Shown here: piece after piece, positions 35,901-50,900 of the stretch | Layout of the letters: each line of letters opens with the position of its first letter | Numbering within the stretch: the stretch's first letter is position 1 | Source: Mytilus trossulus | Taxonomy: Eukaryota; Mollusca; Bivalvia; Mytilida; Mytilidae | Length of the DNA stretch: 64,000 nucleotides | Assembly (NCBI RefSeq): GCF_036588685.1 | Contig: NC_086375.1 | Location: 52,026,955-52,090,954 of the forward strand | Direction: 5' to 3' | Made by a program: the position numbers and the translations under genes | Notes under the pieces: model-generated | What the model saw: the letters and a program-made list of their open reading frames with translations, nothing else | Told to the model about the DNA's origin: nothing | Databases searched by the model: none

Positions 35901-38900
35901 TCTTTACCAATTTTTGGTCACAATGGTGTATTAAGTTGCTTGTGTTGAAAAATATGGTACCCCTTGAGTATTCAGATAATTGGACAAAGGTCAAGGTTAC
36001 AGAAGCATTGGAAATTATTGAACATCGTTTCTACATTATTTGATATGCATAATTTGTGAGCCGAATTTACAAAAAAGAAAAAGAAAAAAAAAGTTCTTCT
36101 TAAATACAAGTCCATGAATACTAAGGCAAGGCCTATGTACTCATGGTACTTAGATATAACACTCCTTAATCATGTTTATGTTCTTCCATTCCAGAAAAAT
36201 TATAAAGGAAAAAAACAGTTCAGTTGTGAAAATTTGATTTCTTTTGAGAATTGTTTATAACCGTAAATTGATTGCCAGTTTGAGTGGGTAATATAATATT
36301 ACTTTATGGTAATTAGAAACAATGTTACATAACTCAGTATTGATTTTGGTTATCCAAGGAATTGTCAATTGCCTTGCTCATATGATTTTTTTTTCATAGC
36401 TATCTTTGTATTGGTTTTTCGAAAGTGCAATTACATTATCTTTTTGAGATATTTAGACGGTGTAATTGGCTAGAATCATAACGTTTTAGTAAACAAAATA
36501 TATAATAGTTGTAAATTATAGAATTCTGATTATCTCATCTTATAAATTCAATTGGCATGTATGCTATACATGTGCATGTTTACATGTGTTTCTTTGAAAA
36601 TTGTATGTGAAATAGTTTTAAGTGTAGTCAAATACAGTTTTACTTTATATGATCAGTTTTGTGCTTTGAAGATGTACAATTGTAAATCAAGATGAAATCT
36701 CTGAAAAATCAAAGAATAAAACATGGGTTTAATACCTTACTTTGTTGAAACAAGAAAAATAGGGCAAGTAATTTGGATTTTTGTAATTGCTAAAATTTCC
36801 TAATACTTAAAGATCTTAAACTGGTATTTTTGGTAATTAAAAAGCCAATTGGCTTTCACAAATGTACATTTGGGGAAAATATATTTACAAGTCAGCAGTA
36901 TGGTTTCATTTCAGAACTGTACCTATTTGACTAAACTGTGATTTAAATGGGTACTATTAATCGATTTCAAAATTTCAAAATGTCACAAACTGAAAACAAT
37001 ACTTTATATATTGTCATATTATTAATGAAGTTTTAAACATGAATGAATAATAGTATATTTCACACAGACACACCTGATTAAGTTTTGACAATCTAATAAC
37101 CAAAGGGTTACACAAAAATGCCGATTTGTTAAAGATTGCCAAATGAATAATGATTTATTGTGACTTTTTAAATTGTAGTCCTTTTAACCGTATAGACACA
37201 CATGTGATATATATGTTACAGTATATACATTGTAACACACAGCTTATGTGGATGTATCTGCACAAAATTCCTTATCATAACTTATTGAAATGAAATGGAT
37301 TTATTTGGTGAATTATGATTCAATTTATTTTTTTGCTGACTTCTTGATAACAGGTATGACCGTGTGTAGTTGATTGTATATTCTTTCCTAAAAAAAATAG
37401 TTTTAAAATTTACACAGTATCTCTTTAATTATTTCCTCTATTTAAACACACAATATGAATGGACATACAAATTGCTGAAAAATGGTAAAATTTGTGGAAT
37501 TTTAGAAGAGATTAAAAAATAATCCTATTATTTGATAATTTAAAGTGTCAAAGTTCAAGTAATCTTTGTTATTGTTTCAAAAGAGGATCTCCATGGGATA
37601 AACTGAGTTATTTAATAGATGTTGTTTTAATGTTTATGTTTTGACAGTGAAGTTTACAAAATAAAGCATTATCTTTTCTTAAAATTTGAAATATTCTTTA
37701 CTACCCTGAAATAATTTGCTGATATATAGCTACATGTATATAGTCCCACAATTAAGTGCAATACTTACATGTAGGATTCTTGCCATAAGAACATTATTAC
37801 ACATAAAAGATAAAACAAACCAGCTTTGAAGCCAAAGATAATGAAGTATAGATAATTAAAAGTAAGAATATAAGTTAAACAAACTAAAACATTTTAAGTC
37901 TGAAACTGAAAGATTAGATTTTGTGAAAATTTTGTTGGAGTTATATTACTCATTATGTACTTTGTCAGGAAATGAGATAATTGCTTTGGAACATTCATTG
38001 ATCACAAAATATAGTAATTGGGTTATTAATAGTACATGTATGTAAAAATCACCGACTCAACTATAAAGTGGAATTCATTTTGGGGTAATTATACTTTATT
38101 GTTACATCTTTTTCTTTGTTTATCCATGTACATGTAGTTCAAACAAAATTTTAAAAAAGATAGCAAGAGATTTATTTATCGAGTTGAAAATATTGAGGTT
38201 TGGATAGGATTAAATTTTCATAAATAGTGAAAAGATAGATAACATGTGTATGTAAGTAAATATGATCCATTCATATGCAAATGAATGTAATACAAATTCT
38301 GATATATATTTAAATGAAAAATGAAATATTTTAACACACCTATGAGTTTACTTAGGCAAAGATAACATGTTAAAGTCAAAATCATGACCCTAGACAATGA
38401 TTTAAAAACATTAATAGATATACCTATAAAGTTTCACTATTGCTGGTGCAGTTACAAAGTCTGGGTAATGAAAATGTTCAAAATGCTTCACCTAATCAAA
38501 CTCTTTTGACAGAACAAATTTGGACAGTGTCCTAAGTTAAAACGTTGTGCTCTGAAAGTGGAAATTATCAGAAATGAGTTAGTTATGAAGTGAGGATATA
38601 CTATGGCGGGAATTGAGAATGAAGATGTGGAACCACTCAATTTATATTTTACTGATCGTAGCTCCCTTTATGAAGGATGGGATGATTCCGACATGTATGA
38701 TTTTACAGAAAGCTTTAATAATATGTCACTGAAACCATGGATAAAACGAAATGAAACAAACATGGTAAATAATAAGATGTCATATTTTATAGATATTATT
38801 TCTATTTAACACACTATGTTTTGGCACCACATTGAGTGTGTCTGAAACTTTTTACAATTCAGTTTTTAAATGTGCAACAAACATCCAATGGTATGTTTAA

Positions 38901-41900
38901 TATGTTTCTCTTCTCTGCAGAATTTGAACTATTATTTAGTATTTTGTATATAAGCTTTTCTGGTGTATGGACTTGAAATAGCACAGTGTTGACTTGCAGC
39001 ATTTGGATCATGTATCCTTATCATAGTAGACATCTAGTGTTTATACAATTATGTAATAGAAACTAAAAATTATCAATATTTCTGACACAATACTTGACAT
39101 ACACATGCTAAAACTTATTACTCAACCATTTCAAGTGTCCATAAAAGGTCACACTAGTATAACTTCATAAATATAAATTTGAAACATCATTTTGAAATAG
39201 ATATAGATGTATTCTTCAGAATGATGGTAATGTTAATATTGTCCTCCTACGCTTTGCCATACTTGTACTTAATATTTTCATTATAATTCACATTTCTTCG
39301 ACCAAGAATTGTTATTCAGATGATTATAGTTTGATGTTAATTTCGGTTGATCATAATCAATTACAAACAAAAAAGACCTCCAAAAACCTATCAAAAGCGC
39401 AATGGATATATTGATTGATGTAAACTTTATATTGAAGCTTTAACAAATGTAATTATGTCTAAGAAAACTTATTTCCATTAGTAAGTTGTCTATTAGTCTG
39501 GAACTAATGTTTTGGACATACCATATTGTATCCGATTTATTTACATATCCATGGTCTAAGTAGTTTTCTTCCCACACTGCCATAAATCATCAGGAAAGAT
39601 AAATATTTTTCTCTGGCTACCCATTTGCATTTTCAGAATTTCACGTTATTTTTTCAATAGAAAATACGTAGATTTTATATTCATTACCATTTTTTAGATA
39701 ACTACATTTTAGAAATTGTTTATCTCTGGAATAAGTTCTCCCACAATGTAATTTTGCCTGCCCATAAGAGTAGAAGAGCACAATTATCTTTTGCCCATAA
39801 GAGTAGACCTGAGTGACCATTGGTATCTTTTGTCTGTTTGAATAAAAGAGCAATAGTGTCTCTTGCCCTTTTAAATCAGGGGTAATTAATAATTACTATA
39901 ATTATTATCAAGACAATATGCAAGTAATACTTTTTTAATTTATAAATGTTTTACATTTTGATATTAAAGATATGATTGATTTTGTATTTTATATTTATTT
40001 CTAAGAACTTGAAGACTGATAAAATCCACTGAAATTCTAGTATTTTATTGCTTTATCTTAAAAGCTAGAATCATATAATTTCATAGCTTAAGAAAACCAT
40101 TTATTATCTTAAATATTTGCAAGGCAAATGAGAAATTACAGTAGTGAATCATAGCAGACACTATAAATTTCCTATTAAGCAAATGTAGAAGCATTATAAA
40201 TCTACACTTTCCGTGCAGCATTCTACAATTATTTTGATATATGAGTGTAAATTGTTGTAGAAAACACGGTTTTATTAAAAAAAAATCTAGTGTTTCAAAA
40301 CGAAAAGAGATTTTTATTACTCTACCATAAAGCATTTGAACATTGACTCCTTAAGTCTGGGTTTACCACTGTCTTTATTCTTTGGTTTCTTTTTAAATGA
40401 CTTTAGATTGTCTCCACCAAAGTATTGAAATTTTTATTAGGTTAGTTTATGCTTTACATCAGAAGAGATGATTTCAGGTTCTTAATTGTGATCTTCCCAT
40501 TTCTATGTAGCAACATTCCAGCAGCGCCTGCATATTGAGTTCTGTATATATATCCCCAGTTGAAACAGTATTCCATGGCTTAAGTTTTATATCATGATTT
40601 CAATTGATAGAGGGTTGCTGCTCACAAGGAAGCTTTCAAAACTAGCCCTTTAAAGGGGTGAAGTTGAAATCATCCCTTCTAAAAAAAAATTACAGACGCC
40701 ATCACCAGTTGATTGACTGTTATGGAATATATATCTGTTGGACATATGATATATACAATATTATAGTGCACATTAAAATCAGCCTCTCATAATTTGATGT
40801 AATTTTATCAGAATCTTGATCATGTAATGCTATTTGTGCACCTATTTTGTTTTTTTAGGTTTTAATTATTTTTTGTGTTTTCCCTTATCAAATATGGACT
40901 TTCCCAATGCTTTGTTTGGGGTGAACAATTTTTATCAGCAACTCTTCCTTAACAACTTATTACAATTTATGAAAACTTTCCTACAATAAAATGGTTATTG
41001 TTCATCTATTTGTAGGCCTTTAATCACTGGCAAATCTAGAAATTTTCATAAGTGGGGGCCCACTGACTGCCTAAGAGGGGCTCGCTCCAGTCACGCTTCA
41101 GTGATTCCCTATATAAGGCATTAAGCAACCAAATTTTTTACCTAAAAGGGGGGTCCGGGCCACCTGCCCCCCCCCTAAATCCATCTCTGTTTATTTTATT
41201 TTGGCATATATAAAATGATATCACTTTTACCATTCATGAGTTTAATGCCCCTTTATACACATAAAAATTTCAGAATTTTGTTTCCATTGTCTGACTTTAG
41301 TTTGCCTGAACCAAATTTTATCAAACTTATATACAATGCTTATTATATTATTACCACAGAATCAGATCAAGTTTGGTTGCTGTCACTAGTACTGCTCTTG
41401 AGTCATAAGCCCTTTTTATTAATGGAAAAAAAAGCTAAATATGTCATTGTTGTTCTCTAACTTTAGTTTGCCTCCACCAAATGATATATGAAACTTATAC
41501 ACAATGCTTATAATCACTATTGGTCTTAACTATGTGAATCCTGCATCTGTATGTAGAAGTTTATGCATATTTTCAAGCTTGGGCATGTGTATCCCATAAT
41601 GACATTCTCCATTAACTTTTTATCAACAGCATTTATTTGGGTTTGCCTTACTGAATCTTATAGAAACTCTTTCATTGCTTTATAAGGGGTGTACCAATTT
41701 ATTGAAACCTTTCTTTTTATTATGGTCTCATCTATTAGATTTACCCCTTTTTGAATTTTGTAGGCATCTATTTTCAGTGTCAACCGCTTACTTTATTAAT
41801 ATATGTAAATTAAGACAAGATTATTTGAAAGGAGCATGTGTTTTCAGTAATGATATAATCTAATAAGTTATGGCGCTTTGTATCTTGCCTGGTTTACTCA

Positions 41901-44900
41901 TTGGTTGGTCAGACATTTTTATTACTCTAAATCCCATAAGGTGACATTCTCTTTGTGATTTTACTGTGTTGTTTATTTAATATTGATGATTTTCCCTACA
42001 TCCAATTCCCAATAGAAGTTTACGACTATAAGTATATAATGTAGTGTTGGCTTCTCACATTGTCAATTTCATTTTAGCAAATATTGGATCTACTTTGCTG
42101 CTCATCAATGGATATTTTATAATCAAATTCACAATCTAATCAAACACAGCCTTAGAGTTGTGTACTTAATTTTTGTGATTTATTAAGTGCATAGATTGAG
42201 TTGAAAGTACTTTGAGTGGAAAATTGAAGAAATAACAATGTTATCAGAATTTCAGAATAAGGATAAGATATGAGCTTTAGAGATTGGGGAAAAAAATTGG
42301 ATAGTTTTTATTACTTTTTTTTTTAATTAAAAGTGAATTTGTGATAGGAAGTTGTTTATAATCACTTGTTTTTGTAAAGTGAAGATCATGCACTGGATTT
42401 TCGTTGGATTCTGTTCACAAACAATGGTAAGGATTTTTTCCAAGTCTGTGCCACTGGATGGTATTTATATTATGTTCATTTTATGTCAATGAAGTACCTC
42501 TTTTGTTTAATTGAGCATAAGTGTTATCTCTGTGATATATTTTCTTGAAGGTCTCGTCTTCTTAGTTTCAGTTTTATAGTTTTTGTGAGTAAGCCATCTT
42601 AGAGCGCTTAATAGTTCTATCTGTCTTTTTTGTCTGTCAGTTAACTGCTAGTAGTCTGTTGTTATTTATGTATTATTGTCATTTTGTTTATTTTCTTTGG
42701 TTACATCTTCTGTCATCAGACTCGGACTTCTCTTGAACTGAATTTTAATGTGCGTATTGTTATGCGTTTATTTTTCTACATTGGTTAGAGGTATAGGGGA
42801 AGGGTTGAGATCTCACAAACATGTTTAACCCCGCCGCATTTTTGCGCCTGTCCCAAGTCAGCTGGCCTTTGTTAGTCTTGTATTATTTTTATATTAGTTT
42901 CTTGTGTACAATTTGGAAATTAGTATGGCGTTCATTATCACTGAACTAGTATATATTTGTTTAGGGGCCAGCTGAAGGACGCCTCCGGGTGCAGGAATTT
43001 CTCGCTACATTGAAGACCTGTTGGTGACCTTCTGCTGTTGTTTTTTATTTGGTCGGGTTGTTGTCTCTTTGACACATTCCCCATTTCCATTCTCAATTTT
43101 ATTATTTACTTATCAATTTTGTGTTATGCATTAGTTTGTTTGAATTGTCATGATTATTCTATGTTTTTTTTTTCAAAGAACAGTAATTTTGAAATTTTAG
43201 TCTGTACATAATAACTGCTGTATAAATAATTTTACATAAAATTTATTTATTGCGAAAGTTGCAAAAAAGATTTTGATTAAATATCATGGAAGACAATTGC
43301 ATTTGGAGATTTTGAAAAAAAAACTCTTTTTTGGGTTAAAAAAATAGGAATTATTTTATTACCTTGATTCCAGTTGAAAACTGGAGAAAACTTAAAGTAT
43401 ATATGTTATTGTAACATGACTCGGTCTCTTTTTTAACATGACTCTGTTTCTGTTTGTTTTTTTATATGGTTGAACTATGGTGTTTACTGTAACCGTGCAG
43501 GTGCTTTTGCATATATAAGGAATACATTTTTTATCTGCCCCTTCTCTTGAAACACATAAATGTTTTTTTTAGAAAGGAAATTAAGTTACTTCTAATAGCC
43601 TTATTCAACTTGGTTTAATGTTATCTTTACCCAAAAAATTGACATAGCTAAAAAATTGATGGAAACCGTTTGCGGGTGCGAGTGCTGTCATGTAGTGGTA
43701 TTTAGCCTACTCTTTTTGAAATCTACATGGGTGTCTTTACCATGCAAAAGATATGGCTCTCTCTTAAATTTTGTTACCTTGATTCCAGTTGAAAACTGGG
43801 GAAAACTTAATATAGATGTTTGTAGTTGTAATTGTAACATGACCATGCAAGGGCTTTTGTATAAAAGGCAATAGCCTGCTCTTTTTGAAATCTACGAGGG
43901 TGTCTTCACCATGCAAAAGATATGGCTCTCTCTTAATATGTGTCAGCCATTTATCATCCCCTTTCGACAGACTATCATCATTTCCTCTAGACAATACTCG
44001 CAAATTTCTATTATAACTAGAAAATAGGGGTAAAGCAAATGTGATCATTTTCTATACCGGTTGTTTAGATGATCAAATATTACAATCAGTCCTTAGATGA
44101 TCCCTTCTGAAGTTTAACCATCATTGTTTCCCCCCTATTAGCCATTGTTAAAATGGCACTTTTCAAAAAATTGTGCAGAATTTATCTTTGTTTCAAATAA
44201 AGAAATACTTGGCATGCGTAAAGTTTTATCCTGTCCAGTACTACAGGAAAAAATTCACATTACAAAAATGTAGCATTGCATTTAAGGAAATAAGCATCTC
44301 TAGATTGAGTAAAACCTAGCTTGTAACCTCAAGTTTTCAAAATATAATTGGAAACACCAAATCAAATATCCTGGTTCTTTAAAAGACCAAAAATATATGT
44401 TCATGACTTAGAATTTTTTCTGCAATGAAATGCAGGGTGAACTTCTTACGACTGTTAAATTCAAAGGAATATTTTTAAAACTTGTTTTGGCATGAAACTG
44501 GATGTGACATGTATACTATAATACAGTTGTAATAAATGACCAAAATGATACCAAATCTTAATCCATCTGGATTCTGTGAATTGTTTCTCCTTGATTTTAA
44601 AACATATATAAATCTGATATATCATCCTCCAAACAATGTAGACATCACCTTGTACATGATAATACATTCATAAATGGTACAACCTACAAAAAAGTAAAAT
44701 CACATAAATAATAACTCCAAGGAAAATTCAAAACTGAAAGTCCCTATAATCAAATGGCAAAATCAATGAATAAATCACATCAATGGAATGGACAACAACT
44801 GTCATATTCCTGACTTGGTACAGGCATTTTCAAAATGTAGAAAATGTTGGATTTAACCTGGTTTTATAGCGATAAACCTCTCACTTGTACATCAGTCGCA

Positions 44901-47900
44901 TCAAATTTAATAATATTGATACTGATGCATGAACAAAACAAACAGACACAACTTTGAAACGAAATTTTAATAAAACAATAGGAAGTACTTTACATTTGAA
45001 GAGTCTTTTTTGTTGTTTTTTTGGTAAATAAAAATTTATTTTGCATTTAAAGTAATCACGAAAAAGTATTGAACGAAACAACACTCATGAGAATAACGCT
45101 TGACATAAAAGAGGGAAATAAATAGAGTTAGAAAAGTATTCATTATGAAGAAAAAACTTTCTTGTATGAAAAACATGAAAATCAGTATTTATATATTCTG
45201 CAGACATTGAAGTTAATAAGTAGATAGATTAATAATTTTAAGCTTATTGAACTTTCATAAAAGAACAGTATTTTTTTTTCAAATCAGAACTCTGCAAAGA
45301 AAAATCAATTACTGATTCATTAAGAGGCTTGTTTCCTTCCTTCATGATTGTACTTCATATAACATTAGACGAAACATGATAACGAAACAACCTAGAATTT
45401 GTCTTCAGTATCAGAATCAGAAACTTGTAATTGTATCATTCTAATGTACATCCCCATTGTTTGTGACTTAATTTTCCATGATGTCAGATAAATACTGATC
45501 AGTAATGGCTTAAAACTATTACAAGTGACATACCCGTAGCCGTGGTTCTGGGGGTTCGGATGAACTCACCCCCCCTTGAAAACAAATAAGCACTGTTAAA
45601 GTCAATGTTCTGTTCGAATTGTGACTGTTAAAGTTGAGCCCCCCTTGGAAATTACTGGCTACAGGACTGAGTGACATCTGCACAAACATCAAATCTTTTT
45701 CTTTTTAAATGTAATGTGAAAATATCGTCATCTAAATTATATAAGTATATCTCAGCTCAGATGGTTTTCAGGAGTGGCCATTCCTAAATTTTCCCTCACC
45801 AGGAATACATGTACTTTAAGGCAAAAGATTAGACATAGATTGAATATTTTACACCGGGGATATAATATAATCTAAACATGCTAAAGTAATCAATACTTTC
45901 TAAAGTCAGTTTTTCTTGAGGGAATTGTAACCTTCCTAAAAAATACATAATAATTCAAGAATATATCAGAATGCTCTTAAAAACCATGGTTAATAAAGTC
46001 AAAAACTATGGTTAATAAAGTCAAAAACAATAAATACTCTCCAGACAATATCCATGTTCATTCCATTTTAGATATGTAGGAATTTTATGCTTTAAAATTT
46101 AAAACTAAATGAGTTTAAGACTTGATACCCTAAGTGAAGTTAGATACATGATTTGAAAAATTCAAATTGAAAGTTGCCTTGGATATTTGGGGACTAATAA
46201 ATGGGAGATGGATAATGTTTCAGATGCAATACTTAGTATATAGACTTTTGAGAGGTGATTGCTTTTGTTGTGTTTTGGCCTATTGATGTTGGTTTGGTGA
46301 TAGACTAACCACACAATAAATCAGTGTAAATCACATGATTCTGCATGTACCCATCTCAGTAGGTCTAATGAATTCATTTTCAATTTATTTTATACTTAAC
46401 CAAATTGCGAGTCAGAAATTAGTGGGAGTTTATAGGATTTCATGTTCAAGGGTTATATTTGCTGTTTGTGATCAGCTACAATAACAAGAAGATATATTTG
46501 ATTTTATATTGAAACCAGTCCTAGAAGAATCAAATCTCATGTTATTATTCCAGTTCTTTTTAATTCAAACAGCAGAATTAATTTTCAGTATCTTTTCTAA
46601 TAAAATGAAGAGAATTTCCTTGGGAAAACACACATGATTCATTACTATGATATAAATTTCTTTGGCAAACATGAGTTTGATTTCAGAGTCAGAAATGTAT
46701 TACAAGATTGAGATAGATTAATTGCAATGTAACCAAGCTTATGTTTCAAGAAATTGTTAGAAAGGCATCTTGTAATTGTAAATTTCAAAGGCTTTATGGT
46801 TTTCTATCACTGTCAGTAAATATTACACAGTAGTTTACAAAACTTTTGGAGTGTAAAATTACTATGGTAGTTCAACATAAATTTCTTTTACATTTGTTAT
46901 TGTTGTTTCAATATGATTGACAGTTATGGCTTTTCTACACTCTTCACTACACTTCCAAAAAGTTATCAAATTTTACAAACCTGGTCCTTTTAAATTCAGT
47001 TTGCCAAGTTTTTTCTCCTATGAACAGACATGATATCAGTTTATCAGTACCACTACATAGCAGTAGGGTAATTCTATTAAAACCCACATTTTATGAAGAC
47101 CAAGTTTCAATTACCGGTACAATGCAGTTATCTTAATCTTTATCAAAATTGTTTTTACCAGTAAATTGATTCTTTGAGTCTCTGTTATATATATATTGAA
47201 TAAAAGAAAATTGCTAAGTATGAAACAAAACTGTTTGTACAGTACTTATTATTTTGTGCCTGATGGACATTTATAATATTTTCTGACCATCTGACCCCTA
47301 ATCAGATAGAATATCAGATATGAAATAAATTGTAAATATGGCCCTTGCTATGGCAAAAATCCATAGACTAAATAAAACAAGTAAAACCTAATGGTTCAAA
47401 TATTGGTTTTTATATCAGACTTGTGTTTATACAGACCAATGTATTGTGAAACATGATGTCAAAATATGGAAGTACAAATGATGCTTTAATTATAGTTCTT
47501 ATGAAATAGATGACAGCTTTATTATTTGCTGTCTACATGTATTGGTAATCTGAACAGTTTCCAATATATTTATTTAATATTGGCACTATTAGCCAGCCAA
47601 TCTGTCTCTTAATTACCACTCTAGATTTTGATATGGGACAGAAATTTGAATTAAAGGCATATAATCGAAATCATAGATGATGTGTAAATATAAAAGTATT
47701 CAAAAGAGCTTAGCAACTTTCCTGAAAAACAGCAGTGAGGGGAAAGGGTTACAAGTAGTGAACGATTCATCTTGTTTTAATTTGAAGTGTACAGTAAATG
47801 TCATTATTAGAATGTACTCAATGTAGGAACACAATTCACCAAAGATCAGATGAATACTAAAACAGTTTTAGCCTCTTTTGCATTAAATCATTTGTAGCTA

Positions 47901-50900
47901 AAAGGACAAACATTTACAATAACCAGTCATATTACTTCTTTCATAAAGTAATTGTGTTTACGGAAGAAAAATAGTAATTCAATAAATAAAACAATTGATT
48001 TTTAGTATATAAGAAAATTTGTCTCTTTTTTCTATGAATAATTGATGAAGTTGATTGGGTATCTTTATTAGTGGAGAAACTCGTTGTGCTTATGAAAAGA
48101 GTCTTTGGCAAATCTTAATCAGATATTTTGTTTACAGTTTTCTTTTTTACATCTATTTCAACAAACAGTCCAAATTTCAATGGTACCATACTGCCTTATT
48201 TTGTCAGAATTTCTTGAGGACTTGGAAGTTTTATGACTTCAAGGCCATTTTTTGTAAGTACTCATAATCCAAAATCAAAATGCTGGATTTCATGTTTCAA
48301 GCATGTTTTTTGTGCTTTGAGCACTGAGCAAAGTTTTGCTTCAACCCCTGATTCCTCATGGGAATGATTTATTCTCCACATTTCACATCATTTTATTATC
48401 ATACTAGAAACATGTTTTGCCTTGTTTATATTTTGAATAATATCTATCATGTTTCACATATTTCATAATTAGTACATGTATATATGTTACTATGTAAATC
48501 AGTGTTTGAGCTTTTTTTAATCAATAATTAATTATTTATCTAATGCTGTTGTTTTATGAATATCTCACAACATGAATAATATATACAAAGAAGGATCTAT
48601 TTCAAGAAAACATGATATAGCTTTGATGAAAAAACTTAACTTCAAAATGGCATCAAGCACAAATATCCCCATAGGAAATTAGAAGAAAAGTTGTGACCTT
48701 AGTCTAATGTATTGGTCATTTGGAACCTTTCCCAGTAAAACAGGGATAGAAAAGCTATGGTTCAATTGATTAAATAGAAAATATTACTTTAACAGTACAC
48801 TGAGTACAGGCTGTAATTCTGTCCATGACCCCAGCTCTTCAAATAAGGTAAACGGACCTGTATTTCAATCCATTGCTCTAACTGCGTGCTGGATTTCAAG
48901 ATTATTTTAGATAATTTTCTTTTGTGGACTTCTTTTTTAATGACATAAAAAGCAAAAGAGAATCAGATTTAATGAACATAATATAATGTGATGTGTTAAT
49001 ATTATATGATTAAGATCAAGTTCTCTCTATACTGTAAAATGTTAGGAATTGCTTATTCAGCGTTTTATTTCATAATCATTAAAAACGAGTTTTATATACC
49101 TGACTGATATGACAGAAATAGAAAATTGTCAGTAAAAAAAATTAATCTTTTTCTTACTATGAAAAATCAATAATTTGAGGTCGGTATGTAGGAAGGATTG
49201 ATAAAACACTTTTGTGGCAATAGTGGTTTGTAATATTATTTTAAGACTTTCATAACTAAATCTTGTCTAAATTATAGTGAGGATATGAAACATACTTTTA
49301 AAAGTGTTCTTTCCATGAGAAAGGTTTGTAAATTGGTATACCACATCTGACACTACACAGGTTTCCTTTGAAATAATATATCATGAAAAATAAATTCCCA
49401 TGGGAAAATCGCTATCTAAGAATTTGATTTGGTTATATATACCTGTTACTTAGTAGCTAAATGCAAAAATATAGTGATTACAATTGTATTTTTTCAGTCC
49501 CAGAAAAATGATCGTGAGGAAATCCGTAGAAAGCTTGCTATGGGACCTGTTGAGGATGACTTTGAAAGTGAAATGTTTAAGAAACCAGGTTTTTCATCCA
49601 AATTACAGACGGGTATGAACTTACAGATCTGCTTCATGAACGAATCTCAAGGGGACAAAGATGAGACAACTGTGTCTTTACCTGATGTGGTTCCTGTCAT
49701 TTCAGAGGTATGAGCTAATATTTAAATCCTGAAAATAACCCCCACACCCTTTTTATAAGACTCCTAAATTTTTGTGGTTGTATATTGGTATCACTCTGTC
49801 TTCCTCGTTGTCGCTGTCTGTGTCGTTTGAAGACAGTTGGTTTCCAGACAATAACTTTAGTATAAGTGAATAGAAAACACACAAGGTTTATAACCTCAAA
49901 AGGATGCTTGGGATTGATTCTGGGGGTTATGGTTCCAACAGTTAAGGAATGAGGGGCCAAACAAAGGCCCCAAATAAGCATTTTAGTCGTTTCCAGACAA
50001 TAACTGGTGTTTAAGTGTATGAATCTCTTTGAAATCATACCACAACTTTCCATGCAATAAAGGGATGGTTAGAATTAAATTAACTTTGGGGGGTTAAGGC
50101 TCAAACTATTAAGGAGATGGATGCAAAAACAAGGCCTGAAGGGTTTCCTGGCAGGCGGAAACCCAGTTGAAATAGAACAAAAGAATCAAAGCTCTTTCTT
50201 TGAGAAGCATTTTTCTTCGTTGTCTTTTTGTTGTTGATTTGCTGTCTAATGTCTTAAAATACAATGATTTTAAATGACTTACATTTGTTACTAAGTAATT
50301 TTTTTTTTCACCAGACAAAATCGGATGCTAAATCTACAGAAGATAGTAAAGGAGCAATAAATGATAGAGATGAGGATTTCTTCAAGAAACAAGCAAGATT
50401 ACAACAAGAAGCTAAAATAGCATTAGCACAGGTATGTCAGGGGAAATTATTTACCCACAGATATATATTATACAGTTTACAACACTTGGTAAAAACCAGC
50501 ACAATTTGCAAACCCAAAAAGACTTATTGTAAAAGAACAATTATTAAATTGTAAGTGACATTGTAAGCAGCCACCAATCAAGGCAGTCAATTCAAAGTTT
50601 ATAAAGAAGTACTTATATGAGCCTGTTTGAGTTTGAAATGCTGCTATTAAATGAATAAGAAATTTTACATTAAATTAGCAAGCAGGGACTCTGACCTGTT
50701 TGTTATTCATGTTACAGTTACATTAAAAATTGTGCAGTGTTCAAATGTTAGGTTTTCTAATCAGTTATATTAGTGTAAAAGAGTCCTCAATAAACCACAA
50801 GTATTTCAGGTATGCCATTTCACTATGAGGTTGTATTACTTTGTTAACATTTTTTTGTTATTATGCTGGGGTATAAAATTTCGCAATAAATCTCTATATT

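Larger units (their letters stand above)
32866..49497. other. Intron 6 of IQCJ-SCHIP1, 16.6 kb
   Basis: Contains two candidate alternative first exons (34130-34294 and 38603-38764). Repeats lie at about 41030-41190, 41215-41880, 42560-43112, 43360-43960, 44780-44850 and 45535-45665. The stretch 35000-40400 has almost no recognised repeats, as does 46000-49400. Nothing else coding is supported. Confidence 0.7.

Noticed and set aside
49715..50053. 112-codon minus-strand frame
   Set aside because: Lies in a SCHIP1 intron within the repeat family also found at 18640-18965.
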